Origin: JAGMES01 sp023128035
GTDB lineage: Bacteria > Bacillota > Halanaerobiia > DY22613
NCBI GenBank assembly: GCA_030627905.1
Contig: DAOVRZ010000112.1
Coordinates: 1-18,864, forward strand
DNA length: 18,864 nt
Direction: 5' to 3'
Shown: piece by piece, positions 1-7,195 of the stretch
How positions within the stretch are numbered: the stretch's first letter is position 1
How the letters are laid out: every line of letters starts with the position of its first letter
Notes under the pieces: generated by a model
What the model saw: the letters and a program-made list of their open reading frames with translations, nothing else
What the model was told of the DNA's origin: nothing
The model's database searches: none
Made by a program: the position numbers and the translations under genes

Positions 1-210
1 ATTTCAATCACATAGGTCTTTTTGTCATACCCATTTTTCTGTTTTTTTATATTTCTTCAGATGTTCATAAGAAATCATTGCAATTCCCAGTTAAATTATT
101 ACAAATCACCTGCAAACTCATTATTTATTCCGAGAGACTATATTTGTGTATAAATTTACACTATATATATATTATTCGCCTAATTTCCCCAATATCCTTT
201 CATTTAGCAA

Positions 211-250
211 AATAAAAACCCTTGATCATAAAGATCAAAGGTTTTTATTT
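211..250. terminator. Bidirectional intrinsic terminator after the Cof-type phosphatase gene
   Basis: An inverted repeat pairs AATAAAAACC-CTTGATC with GATCAA-AGGTTTTTATT around a short ATAAA loop. On the minus strand it follows the stop codon of the HAD phosphatase and is flanked by a T-rich tract. The mirror-image A/T flanks would let it work in both directions, so it could also close a plus-strand gene entering from the left. I see no convincing gene in the 210 bases to its left. Confidence 0.75.
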
Positions 251-264
251 TATGTCTTCTACTG

Positions 265-1098
265 TTAAAAATATAGTTCTTCGATAACCTGTGCCAGTCC
301 ATCTTCTCCACAAGATGGTGCTATCATATCAGCAACCACTTTAAGTTCATCGACTCCATTACCCATTGCTATACCTAACCCAGCATATTTAATCATTTCA
401 AGATCATTCAGGTCATCTCCGATTGCGATAATTTCTTGTTGTTCAACTTTTAGCATATTCGAGATATATTGGATACCATGTACTTTATCCGCAGTTTTTT
501 GAGTAATCATAAGCCAGAAATACCCCTGTACATAAGTTTCTCTAAGTTTTAAAATATTAAACTCATCATGATAGGGTTCTAAAAGTATTAAAATTTCATC
601 AATCTCTTCTTCTGTTCCAATACAACTTATCACAGGTACTGAATGATCAATATTTTTAATCATATCTTCTACCAAAAGAAGTCGATCCTCCTCGTAGGAA
701 TCAACAATCTTATTCAATACTGGATTTAAGTAATATTTCTCTGTATAATAAAGCTTATCCCCACCTTCAAACCCATTGAACATAATAATATGACCATTCG
801 CTGATTGAATCTTTTCGACTATTAAATTTTTATTTTTAACAGAAAGGTAATTAGTATGGATCAATTTAAGATCTGGATAGGAGATTAGGATTGCTCCATT
901 TACTAAACATGCATAACAGGGAATATCAAGAGACTTCAAAATTGGTTCAGCAGAACGAAAACTTCTCCCTGTAGCAATCATAAAGGTTACACCCTGTGCT
1001 ACTAATTTTTTTAAAACATCTCGATTTTTATCATTCACCTGATCCCAAACTTCTGTCAATGTTCCATCAATATCTGATGCAATAAGGCGATATTTCAT
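265..1098 (-). CDS. Cof-type HAD-IIB family phosphatase
   Basis: A 277-residue cytoplasmic hydrolase of the haloacid dehalogenase superfamily, Cof/YkrA-like subfamily. Members dephosphorylate sugar phosphates, nucleotides or flavin and PLP phosphates; the substrate cannot be read from the sequence. All four HAD motifs are visible: DIDGT at residues 9-13 (D9 nucleophile, D11 acid/base), ATGRS at 42-46, a lysine near 205, and GDDLNDLEM at 227-235 followed by GIAMGNG. The C2-type cap fills about residues 85-200. The length is normal for the family. The ATG is preceded by AGGAGGG at good spacing, so the start is firm. A promoter-like pair lies about 60-85 bases upstream, and a terminator closes the gene. 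It looks monocistronic. Confidence 0.93.
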   Translation of the reverse strand: MKYRLIASDIDGTLTEVWDQVNDKNRDVLKKLVAQGVTFMIATGRSFRSAEPILKSLDIPCYACLVNGAILISYPDLKLIHTNYLSVKNKNLIVEKIQSANGHIIMFNGFEGGDKLYYTEKYYLNPVLNKIVDSYEEDRLLLVEDMIKNIDHSVPVISCIGTEEEIDEILILLEPYHDEFNILKLRETYVQGYFWLMITQKTADKVHGIQYISNMLKVEQQEIIAIGDDLNDLEMIKYAGLGIAMGNGVDELKVVADMIAPSCGEDGLAQVIEELYF

Positions 1099-1155
1099 TC
1101 AACATCCCTCCTGATTTATATCCAGCTACTTTAATCTTCTTTCTTCATTGTTAGC

Positions 1156-1184
1156 TATATACCTTCTAGATAAAAAAATGCCAA
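1156..1184 (-). promoter_or_regulatory. Candidate sigma-A promoter for the HAD phosphatase gene
   Basis: On the minus strand TTGGCA (1179-1184) and TATATA (1156-1161) are separated by exactly 17 bases. The -35 differs from consensus at one base and the -10 is weaker. It lies in the 97-base gap after the Na/Pi cotransporter gene. I see no clear terminator in that gap, so read-through is also possible. Confidence 0.45.
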
Positions 1185-1195
1185 TCATCTAATAT

Positions 1196-2854
1196 CTAGT
1201 TTTCTTGCTTCTCCTCTTCCTCAAAAATATTAAATAAGTCATATAATTCTCCAGCCTCGTGCAAAAGAACCTGACAAATATTTCGAGCATGTTCACAAAC
1301 ACGCTGCATATTATTCAATAAATCTAGATGCACACCACTGGTATCTCGTGTATCTTGAATTCCCTGTTGCAAACGACATATATGGGTTTTACGATATTTC
1401 CATTCATCCATAATAATATAGGGTTGCTCTAAAGTTACTGTTCTTGCTTTATTCCAGTCACCAAATTCTAAAGCATCAATAGTCAACTCAATAATCTCGG
1501 TAACAGTATGGTGCATCTCATAAAGCTCATCTATCCCATCTTTTGAGAAATTAAAATCTTCTCTTAAAATTCGATACCCTTTTTGCAGCATCTTTTCTAA
1601 TAAATCACCTATATGTTCTAAGTCATTAATAATAAAGAACAGATTAATAACCTTTTGAGCGGCCTCTTCATCAATAGCTTTTTGGCTAATATCGCTTAAA
1701 TAATTGGTAATTGCCCGAACCAATTGATCTGTAGCAGACTCCATTCCCTCAAGTTCAGCTAGTTTAATTTGATTTTTACTTAATATTGCATCTAATACCT
1801 GCTCTGACATGGTTTGAATCAACCTTCCAACCCGCACTGCCTCCTGACTAGCTTGTTCAATAGCAATCATAGGAGTATCTAATGCTGCAGAAGAAATATG
1901 TCTTGGGATTCCAACTCCCTCTTCTTTTTTATCTGGCACTATCCTATGTACCAATCGAGCCATCCATGGAGTAAAAGGTATAAACATTAATGCCAATCCT
2001 ACATTAAAAACCGTATGAGCATTAGCAATTTGCCGTGTCATATCTCCTCCCATCTGTTTCATCAGTCTTGTCATTTGACCGATAAATGGGAAAAAGATTA
2101 TCACACCAAGAATCTTAAACAACGTGTGTGCTACTGCCACTTTCCTCGCCTCTTGTCCAACACCAATACTTGAAAGTAAAGCTGTTGCACAGGTTCCAAT
2201 ATTAGAACCAAAAATAATCGGCATGGCAGCCTCTAATGGCAATAAACCTTGTCCTGCCAAAGACAAAGCTAGACCAAGAGTCGCAGCACTACTTTGAATT
2301 ATTGCAGTAAACAAAGTTGCAACAATTGTTCCGAAAATTGGACTCTGACCGAGTGAAGCAAGCATAACGGTAAAAGATGGTATTTTCCGCAATGGTACCA
2401 TAGAATCAGACATGATTTTCATTCCAAAAAAGATAAATCCAAATCCCAAAATAACGCCACCAATCTCTTTAATCCGGGGATTTTTCTTAACAAAACGCAT
2501 TAAAAAACCTAATGCAACAAGTCCTAAAGCGTAATCTGAAAATTTTAAAGAGATCAACTGCACTGTCAAAGTTGTACCAATATTTGCACCAAGAATTACA
2601 CCCAATGTCTGACTCAAATTCATTAACGATGCGCTAACAAAGCTAACCAACAATACTGTAGTTGCACTACTACTCTGGAGTAAAAAGGTAACTATTCCTC
2701 CGACTGCTACTCCCATCAATCGATTTTTTGTTAGGAATTTCAACGTTTTTTTAAATCGTGAACCTGCTGCTAATTGCAAACTTTCGCTGGCAAGTTGCAT
2801 TCCATAAAGAAAAATAGCAAGTCCTCCAAAAACTCCAATTACAATTAAAAACAT
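1196..2854 (-). CDS. Na+/phosphate cotransporter family protein with PhoU-like C-terminal domain
   Basis: A 552-residue inner-membrane protein of the NptA/YjbB type (Na/Pi cotransporter II family). The family moves phosphate with sodium; bacterial PhoU-fused members have been linked to phosphate uptake or export. Two inverted-topology repeats are visible, each with the family hallmark: QSSSATT at 60-66 with GANIGTT at 89-95, and QSSAAT at 187-192 with GSNIGTCAT at 216-224. About eight hydrophobic segments cover residues 1-300. From about 330 to 540 the protein is charged and helical, like PhoU, which usually confers phosphate-responsive control. The ATG is preceded by GGGAGGG. A sigma-A type promoter lies about 85-110 bases upstream. 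The nearby PhoPR-like pair makes a phosphate role plausible, but that is inference. Confidence 0.93.
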   Translation of the reverse strand: MFLIVIGVFGGLAIFLYGMQLASESLQLAAGSRFKKTLKFLTKNRLMGVAVGGIVTFLLQSSSATTVLLVSFVSASLMNLSQTLGVILGANIGTTLTVQLISLKFSDYALGLVALGFLMRFVKKNPRIKEIGGVILGFGFIFFGMKIMSDSMVPLRKIPSFTVMLASLGQSPIFGTIVATLFTAIIQSSAATLGLALSLAGQGLLPLEAAMPIIFGSNIGTCATALLSSIGVGQEARKVAVAHTLFKILGVIIFFPFIGQMTRLMKQMGGDMTRQIANAHTVFNVGLALMFIPFTPWMARLVHRIVPDKKEEGVGIPRHISSAALDTPMIAIEQASQEAVRVGRLIQTMSEQVLDAILSKNQIKLAELEGMESATDQLVRAITNYLSDISQKAIDEEAAQKVINLFFIINDLEHIGDLLEKMLQKGYRILREDFNFSKDGIDELYEMHHTVTEIIELTIDALEFGDWNKARTVTLEQPYIIMDEWKYRKTHICRLQQGIQDTRDTSGVHLDLLNNMQRVCEHARNICQVLLHEAGELYDLFNIFEEEEKQEN

Positions 2855-2937
2855 ACCCCATCCCTCCCTAAATTCAATTTATAGCAAACGCTATTAGAAT
2901 ATTCAGAAAATGTTAATAAAAAAAGAGGAGTATTACT

Positions 2938-2966
2938 ATTGTAAAATATTTGCTCTAAAAAGTCAA
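2938..2966 (-). promoter_or_regulatory. Sigma-A promoter of the Na/Pi cotransporter gene
   Basis: TTGACT (2961-2966) and TACAAT (2938-2943), read on the minus strand, are spaced 17 bases apart. Each hexamer differs from consensus at one position. The predicted leader is about 75 bases and contains a small ATAGC/GCTAT palindrome near 2881-2894. Confidence 0.65.
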
Positions 2967-2974
2967 TCCTCAGC

Positions 2975-3013
2975 AAAAAAAAGGTTGGTCTGCACTTAAA
3001 AGTAAGACCAACC
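2975..3013 (-). terminator. Intrinsic terminator downstream of the TtcA-family gene
   Basis: A perfect 9-bp stem, GGTTGGTCT (2983-2991) with AGACCAACC (3005-3013), is followed on the minus strand by eight T residues (A tract 2975-2982). This looks like the original terminator of the ttcA-like gene. A mobile-type repeat (3029-3141) now lies between it and the stop codon. Confidence 0.85.
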
Positions 3014-3028
3014 AAATTTATTTTTTAT

Positions 3029-3141
3029 CTTTTGAGTTAAGACCCCCATTTCTATAAGTGGTGGGAATTGTTTTTAATCTTCAGTGGGGGTAGAATCCCC
3101 TATTGAAGCCCCAATGTTCAGCTTTAGCTGGACGAGTTCAC
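3029..3141 (+). mobile_element. IS200/IS605-like short structured element, copy 1 (full length, no transposase)
   Basis: One of four related elements in the window, 113 bp, differing from copy 2 at only about ten positions. Reading the plus strand: CTTTTGAG next to a TTTAT-like target; a CCCCCATTT/AAGTGG hairpin; a long stem CTTCAGT-GGGG / CCCC-ATTGAAG around TAGAAT; then GTTCAGC-TTTA-GCTGGAC; and the terminus GAGTTCAC. This layout resembles the right end / omega-RNA scaffold of IS200/IS605 elements; the resemblance is from memory of the family, not a search. There is no tnpA or tnpB. The last bases form the TGA stop of the minus-strand TtcA-family gene. Confidence 0.7.
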
Positions 3142-3938
3142 TCCTCATCTTTGTTATATTTTAAAGACCAAAAACTTTTCATTTTAGTGGCTAAATCTTT
3201 ATCTGCCATTCTTTCAGGCCAAAGATCACCAATACTTCCATCACACATAGCAGAAGCAACATTGTAAAAGACCATCTTATTATCCCGGGTTAAACTTCGA
3301 ATCAATTCTTTTATTTCCGCCCTCTTTGTACAGCCATCCATAGGACATGGACTAGGAATTGGTTTATATCCAGTAAATTTTGTAGCCTCTCTTATATCTT
3401 TTTCTCTCATATAGGCAAGAGGGCGAATTACTGTTAGATTACTCTTACTTAAATAAGTTTTAGGCATAAAAGTACTTACTTGAGCAGCATAAAGAATACT
3501 CATCAAAAATGTCTCCGCCGCATCATCATAGTGGTGAGCATAGGCTACTTTATTACATCCTCTAGCTTTAGCATTTGCATTAACAGCTCCACGTCTAAAA
3601 TAAGCACAACGAGCACAAACACTTTTTTTTCCAGAAGCAAAAGCTATCTCTTGAATTCGGGTATGCTCGATATGAAAAGGTACTTCTATTCTTTGAAAAA
3701 ACTCATGATAATGATTAAAATCAAAATCAGAATTAAACCCTAAATCAATATGAACCGCTTCCACTTCAAAGGAAATCGGAGCAGATTTTTTTATTACAGA
3801 TAGTGCATACGCTAAAAACGAACTATCTTTTCCCCCAGAAAATCCAACCATAATTCTGTCATTAGGTTGAATTAAATCAAATTCTACAATCCCTCTCCAT
3901 AACTTCTTTGTATAAGATTTAGGTAAACTATGTCGCAT
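3138..3938 (-). CDS. TtcA-family PP-loop ATPase (tRNA 2-thiocytidine biosynthesis-like)
   Basis: A 266-residue cytoplasmic N-type ATP pyrophosphatase. TtcA thiolates cytidine 32 of some tRNAs using ATP and an Fe-S cluster; whether this paralogue has the same substrate is not provable here. Visible motifs: the PP-loop SGGKDS at 34-39, a CxxC pair C108/C111 within VCARC, HHYDDAAET at 135-143, and C198/C203 in CPMDGC, giving the cysteines needed for a cluster. The ATG is preceded by AGGAGGG. The stop TGA (3138-3140) and the last base of the final Glu codon come from the terminus of the repeat element. Without the element the sequence reads GAA-TAA, giving the same protein. No clear promoter is seen in the roughly 45 bases between its start and repeat copy 2, so it may depend on transcription from the sensor-kinase operon. 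Confidence 0.85.
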   Translation of the reverse strand: MRHSLPKSYTKKLWRGIVEFDLIQPNDRIMVGFSGGKDSSFLAYALSVIKKSAPISFEVEAVHIDLGFNSDFDFNHYHEFFQRIEVPFHIEHTRIQEIAFASGKKSVCARCAYFRRGAVNANAKARGCNKVAYAHHYDDAAETFLMSILYAAQVSTFMPKTYLSKSNLTVIRPLAYMREKDIREATKFTGYKPIPSPCPMDGCTKRAEIKELIRSLTRDNKMVFYNVASAMCDGSIGDLWPERMADKDLATKMKSFWSLKYNKDEE

Positions 3939-3988
3939 CTTGGTCTCCCTCCTGAGATCAATTCAAACTTTTCTGATCAATCTTTTAT

Positions 3989-4101
3989 CTTTTGAAATAA
4001 TATCCCCACTTCGATAAGTGGTGGGAATTGTTTTTAATCTTCAGTGGGGGTAGAATCCCCTACTGAAGCCCCGATGTTCAGCTTTAGCTGGACGAGTTCA
4101 C
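3989..4101 (+). mobile_element. IS200/IS605-like short structured element, copy 2 (full length, no transposase)
   Basis: This 113-bp copy lies between the sensor kinase stop (28 bases away) and the TtcA-family gene. It has the same order of hairpins as copy 1 and ends in GAGTTCAC. The central stem CTTCAGT/ACTGAAG is fully paired here, whereas copy 1 has a G-U in the plus-strand RNA. The left hairpin is altered (GAAATAATATCCCC). The left flank again ends in TTTTAT. No coding capacity is present. Confidence 0.7.
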
Positions 4102-4129
4102 TCTTCTTTATAATATCATCCTAGTTTAC

Positions 4130-5890
4130 CTATTTCAAGCTTGCACGCTTCAATTTAACGCTAAAAGTAGAACCAACACCAATTTCACTTTCTACACTGA
4201 TTTCACCATCATGAGCCTTAATAATATGTTTGACTATACTTAATCCAAGTCCAGTTCCTCCTAATTGACGAGACCTACCTTTGTCTACTCGATAAAAGCG
4301 TTCAAAAATTCGAACGATATCCTCTTCTGGAATTCCCATCCCAGTATCTTTCACCTTTGTAATTACCCACTCACCTTCTGCTTTTGCAGTAACAGTAACT
4401 TTTCCTTCCTCAGAAGTATATTTAATCCCATTTTCTATTAAATTAATAAAAACTTGATTCAACTGTTCTTCAATCCCCATGACAGATGGTAAATTTTTAG
4501 GAATATGAATTTTTAGGTCAACCTTCTTCTTCTTAGCCTCCGATTTTAAAACTAGTCTTATATTATCGTAAACATGCTGTAATTGAATAGGTTGCATTTC
4601 ATATGGCTTTTTTCCTTCCAAACGCGAAAGGGCTAAAAGATCTTCGATCAACTTTGACAGACGTTCACTTTCCTTGTTAATTACTCCTAAAAATCTCTTG
4701 ATAACCCCTGGCTTATCTAATTCCATGTCTAAAAGTGTCTCTACATAACCCCGAATGGAGGTAAGCGGTGTTTTCAATTCATGTGAAACGTTTCCTACAA
4801 ATTCAGTCCTCATTCGTTCCAGTCGTCTCAATTCTGTTATATCCGTAAAGAGCAACACCATTCCTTTAGTCTCTCCACAATCACCAATAATCGGAGCTAA
4901 TTGAGAACGGAGAGTGATCTCACGCGGATAAAGTAAATAAACCTCTGCTTGAGTTGGTTCTAATGTCAAATATGCCTCTTGTAAGATTTCAATCAGTTTT
5001 TGGTTCCAATTAATTTCAATCAAACTTTTTCCTTTCACTACTTCTTCATTGACTCCAAACATCTGAGCTGCCGCCGGATTTAGAATTATTACCTCTTGAT
5101 CCATATTCAAAGCAATCAATCCATCAGCCATATTGTCCAAAATTGTGGCTAATCTCTCTTTTTCGCTAGTAATCTTTTTAATTGTTTCACCCAGCTGAGA
5201 AGCCATAAGATTGAACATTCTACTTAATGTGCCAATTTCGTCATTCGAATAAGTATAAATTCTCTCATTCAAATGACCATGAGCAATTTTTTGGGCTGTT
5301 TGTGTAATTCTTTTTATAGGCTCGGTAATACTTTCACTTAGTCTCCAGGCTAGAATAAAAAATACAATAAATGCTACAACAAAACCCGCTAATAATTGAA
5401 TAAAAATTTTCGAAGCAGATTCTTCCACTTCTACTAAAGGAATTGCAAGCCGAACATAGCCATAAGGTTCAATCCAGTTGGTCAAATACTTCATATCAAT
5501 CTTTAAAGTAGAGCTATAACGAACAGCCCAACCATACTTTTGTTTACGGGATTCAATAATTTCTAGACGATCAGCATGGTTTTCCATTATTTCTGAATCT
5601 TCTTCTGAATCTGCTAAAACTTTGCCATTAGTAGCAATTATCGTAATTCTCCCCTGAGCCATTTTACTTAATTTCAAGACTTGTTTTTGTAAATTTATCT
5701 TATCGTTCTCTTTAAGTGCAGAAAACAAAATTTCACTTATAAGCTGAACATTTTCCTTCATTTCTTTTTCTATATGATGATTTAAGTTTTGCCTTAAGCT
5801 TGTATTTAAAAGTAGTCCAAGAAAAAGTAAGACTAACACTTGTAATATTACAAAAATTGAAATAATTTTCAATCTAACACTACTTTTCAT
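4130..5890 (-). CDS. PhoR-like membrane sensor histidine kinase
   Basis: A 586-residue kinase with a complete architecture: TM helix about 8-28; extracytoplasmic Cache-like sensor about 30-160; TM helix about 162-182; HAMP linker about 183-235; PAS domain about 243-355; HisKA with the phospho-acceptor H370 in NVSHELKTP; and HATPase_c with an N box around N483-N487, DTGMGI at 515-520 and GGTGLGLS at 544-551. This is the standard Gram-positive PhoR/PnpS layout. WalK is similar, but no WalHIJ genes are present. Its ATG lies inside the 3' end of the response regulator gene (11-base overlap), so the two are translationally coupled. The stop is TAG, followed at 28 bases by a repeat element. A phosphate-related role is inferred from architecture and the nearby Na/Pi transporter. 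Confidence 0.92.
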   Translation of the reverse strand: MKSSVRLKIISIFVILQVLVLLFLGLLLNTSLRQNLNHHIEKEMKENVQLISEILFSALKENDKINLQKQVLKLSKMAQGRITIIATNGKVLADSEEDSEIMENHADRLEIIESRKQKYGWAVRYSSTLKIDMKYLTNWIEPYGYVRLAIPLVEVEESASKIFIQLLAGFVVAFIVFFILAWRLSESITEPIKRITQTAQKIAHGHLNERIYTYSNDEIGTLSRMFNLMASQLGETIKKITSEKERLATILDNMADGLIALNMDQEVIILNPAAAQMFGVNEEVVKGKSLIEINWNQKLIEILQEAYLTLEPTQAEVYLLYPREITLRSQLAPIIGDCGETKGMVLLFTDITELRRLERMRTEFVGNVSHELKTPLTSIRGYVETLLDMELDKPGVIKRFLGVINKESERLSKLIEDLLALSRLEGKKPYEMQPIQLQHVYDNIRLVLKSEAKKKKVDLKIHIPKNLPSVMGIEEQLNQVFINLIENGIKYTSEEGKVTVTAKAEGEWVITKVKDTGMGIPEEDIVRIFERFYRVDKGRSRQLGGTGLGLSIVKHIIKAHDGEISVESEIGVGSTFSVKLKRASLK

Positions 5891-6593
5891 TTTTTAATTC
5901 CTTAAAGCGATAGCCTACACCACGAACAGTTTCAATATAATCTATATCGGAATTGATATCTTCCATTTTTTTGCGCAAACGTCTAATGTGCACATCTACA
6001 GTTCTGGTATCCCCCATATATTCATAACCCCAAATTTTTTCTAATAAAACATCACGAGTTAAAACCTTACCTGGAGTCATTGCTAAAGAATAGATAAGTT
6101 CAAATTCCTTAGGTGTCAAACCCAATTCAACATCATAAAAAGTCACCAAATAACGTGAAGGATCAATTCTCAAATTCCCAATTTTTAGACCATCACGCTG
6201 TTCAACTGTTTGAATTTGATTCATTCGCCGAAAAATTGCTTTCACCCTTGCCATTAACTCTCTTGGGCTAAAAGGCTTGGTTACATAATCATCTGCACCC
6301 ATCTCTAACCCCAGCACTTTATCGATTTCTTCACTCCGAGCTGTAAGCATGATGATAGGTATTGAAGAATATTTTTCTGAATAACAAAGCTTTTGACAAA
6401 CTTCCAATCCATCCATTTTAGGTAACATTAAATCAAGAAGAATTAAATCTGGTTTTTGCTCTTCAACCTTTCTTATCGCCTCTATACCATCAATTGCCTC
6501 CACAGTTTCAAAACCCTGTTGTTTCAAATTAAATACTATTAATTCGCGGATGTTATCTTCATCATCTACAACCAGTACTCGACCTTTACTCAT
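5880..6593 (-). CDS. OmpR/PhoB-family response regulator (PhoP-like)
   Basis: A 237-residue DNA-binding regulator, cognate partner of the overlapping sensor kinase. The receiver domain (1-120) has the acidic pocket D10-D11, phospho-acceptor D54 in LLDLMLP, T84 and K106 in TKPF. The winged-helix domain (about 135-232) carries TPKEFELI, the recognition helix around TRTVDVHIRRLRKK, and the hairpin ending RGVGYRF. I start it at the ATG at 6591-6593, because AGGGAGCGAGG lies just upstream and MSKGRVLVVDD is the usual family N-terminus. An in-frame ATG at 6642-6644 would add 17 residues but has a poor ribosome site. Two TTAACA repeats about 100 bases upstream suggest autoregulation. Confidence 0.93.
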   Translation of the reverse strand: MSKGRVLVVDDEDNIRELIVFNLKQQGFETVEAIDGIEAIRKVEEQKPDLILLDLMLPKMDGLEVCQKLCYSEKYSSIPIIMLTARSEEIDKVLGLEMGADDYVTKPFSPRELMARVKAIFRRMNQIQTVEQRDGLKIGNLRIDPSRYLVTFYDVELGLTPKEFELIYSLAMTPGKVLTRDVLLEKIWGYEYMGDTRTVDVHIRRLRKKMEDINSDIDYIETVRGVGYRFKELKNEK

Positions 6594-6691
6594 TTTTCTA
6601 ACCTCGCTCCCTGGTTTTATTCTTATTTTATACAAAAACCTCATTGGTTACCTAAAATATCTTCTTCATCGTAAAGTTTTTTCCCTTTCAC

Positions 6692-6708
6692 TTAACAAAA
6701 TTTTAACA
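6692..6708. promoter_or_regulatory. PhoP-box-like direct repeat upstream of the response regulator
   Basis: Plus-strand TTAACA at 6692-6697 and again at 6703-6708, an 11-bp period, matches the spacing and sequence of Bacillus PhoP-binding repeats (TT[AC]ACA-type). A degraded third repeat may follow at 6714. It is about 100 bases upstream of the regulator start. No good -35 is present nearby, as expected for an activator-dependent promoter. AT-rich DNA can make such pairs by chance. Confidence 0.4.
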
Positions 6709-6720
6709 TAGAATAACTAT

Positions 6721-6818
6721 AATTAAGAATTAAGAATGGAGAATTAAGAATTTTCTCTACCAGCTTCCACTCTAAATACCTAATTCTTAATTCTTAACTC
6801 TTAATTCTTAATTCTTAA
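6721..6818. repeat. Large inverted repeat built from AATTAAG heptamers
   Basis: The left arm (6721-6752) is made of AATTAAG units. The right arm (6782-6818) carries the complement, TTCTTAA-type units. The arms align over 32 bases with about three mismatches clustered in the middle, around a 29-base unique loop (CTCTACCAGC...). The right arm supplies the TAA stop of the small membrane protein gene. It could fold into a cruciform or a strong hairpin after that gene. It is not a typical terminator because there is no T run. Confidence 0.8.
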
Positions 6819-7042
6819 CTCTCCTCTTGATCTTCCACCAGATCACCATTATTATGTAATTTAAGATGCTCTGCTAATACTTTTTCAGTTTCGTGACGTA
6901 CATGCAAAACATATTCTTCCTCCTCTTCTTTCTTTTTTTTCAGTTCTTTAAGTTTCTTTTTTACATAAAAATTCGTATAAACCAGTGCTAGAGCAGCAAC
7001 AACTGGGAGCAAAATCATCAGATATATTTTAATTAGTTCCAC
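6815..7042 (-). CDS. Small single-pass membrane protein of unknown function
   Basis: A 75-residue protein that I do not recognise. Residues 5-27 form one hydrophobic helix (IYLMILLPVVAALALVY). This is followed by a strongly charged stretch with runs of Lys and then Glu, probably a coiled coil, and an acidic tail. The start is GTG at 7040-7042, chosen because GGGAGGTGG sits just upstream. A 7-bp hairpin (AAGTAGA/TCTACTT, 7060-7078) lies directly before that ribosome site. The TAA stop lies inside the AATTAAG inverted repeat, so the native C-terminus may have been altered by arrival of the repeat. The coding-like composition and good ribosome site argue that it is real. Confidence 0.7.
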   Translation of the reverse strand: MELIKIYLMILLPVVAALALVYTNFYVKKKLKELKKKKEEEEEYVLHVRHETEKVLAEHLKLHNNGDLVEDQEES

Positions 7043-7153
7043 AAACCCACCTCCCTTTAAAGTAGAAGTGATCTACTTATTTTATCATATTATTTGACTT
7101 CCAATTTAGTTACTTTTACGTTAGCTTCATTTTTAAAGAACTAAAAATTATAC

Positions 7154-7186
7154 AAAAAAAACCACCCATTTATACTCAATGGATGG
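7154..7186 (-). terminator. Intrinsic terminator of the multidomain glycosyltransferase gene
   Basis: On the minus strand CCATCCATT pairs with AATGGGTGG (one G-U) around a 7-base loop, followed by eight T residues (A tract 7154-7161). It starts 10 bases after the stop codon. Confidence 0.88.
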
Positions 7187-7195
7187 CCAAAGAAT

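Noticed and set aside
1..78. A minus-strand fragment starting MISYEHLKKYKK that could continue after a one-base frameshift as YDKKTYVIE
   Set aside because: It has a protein-like composition, but only 17 codons are intact, the ribosome site is poor and I recognise no family. It could be the start of a broken gene beyond the edge; the evidence is too thin to annotate.
3..215. A 70-codon open frame on the plus strand running in from the left edge and ending at the terminator
   Set aside because: Its composition is unlike a protein (almost no Gly, Asp or Glu, many Ile, Leu and Phe), and no start is visible. It is probably an AT-rich open stretch, though a gene tail cannot be fully excluded.
3480..3743. 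An 87-codon plus-strand open frame inside the TtcA-family gene
   Set aside because: It is fully antisense to a gene with clear PP-loop and cysteine motifs, and its translation is rich in Ser, Thr and Ile without any domain. The same holds for antisense frames near 11802-12023, 13115-13348 and 13985-14248.
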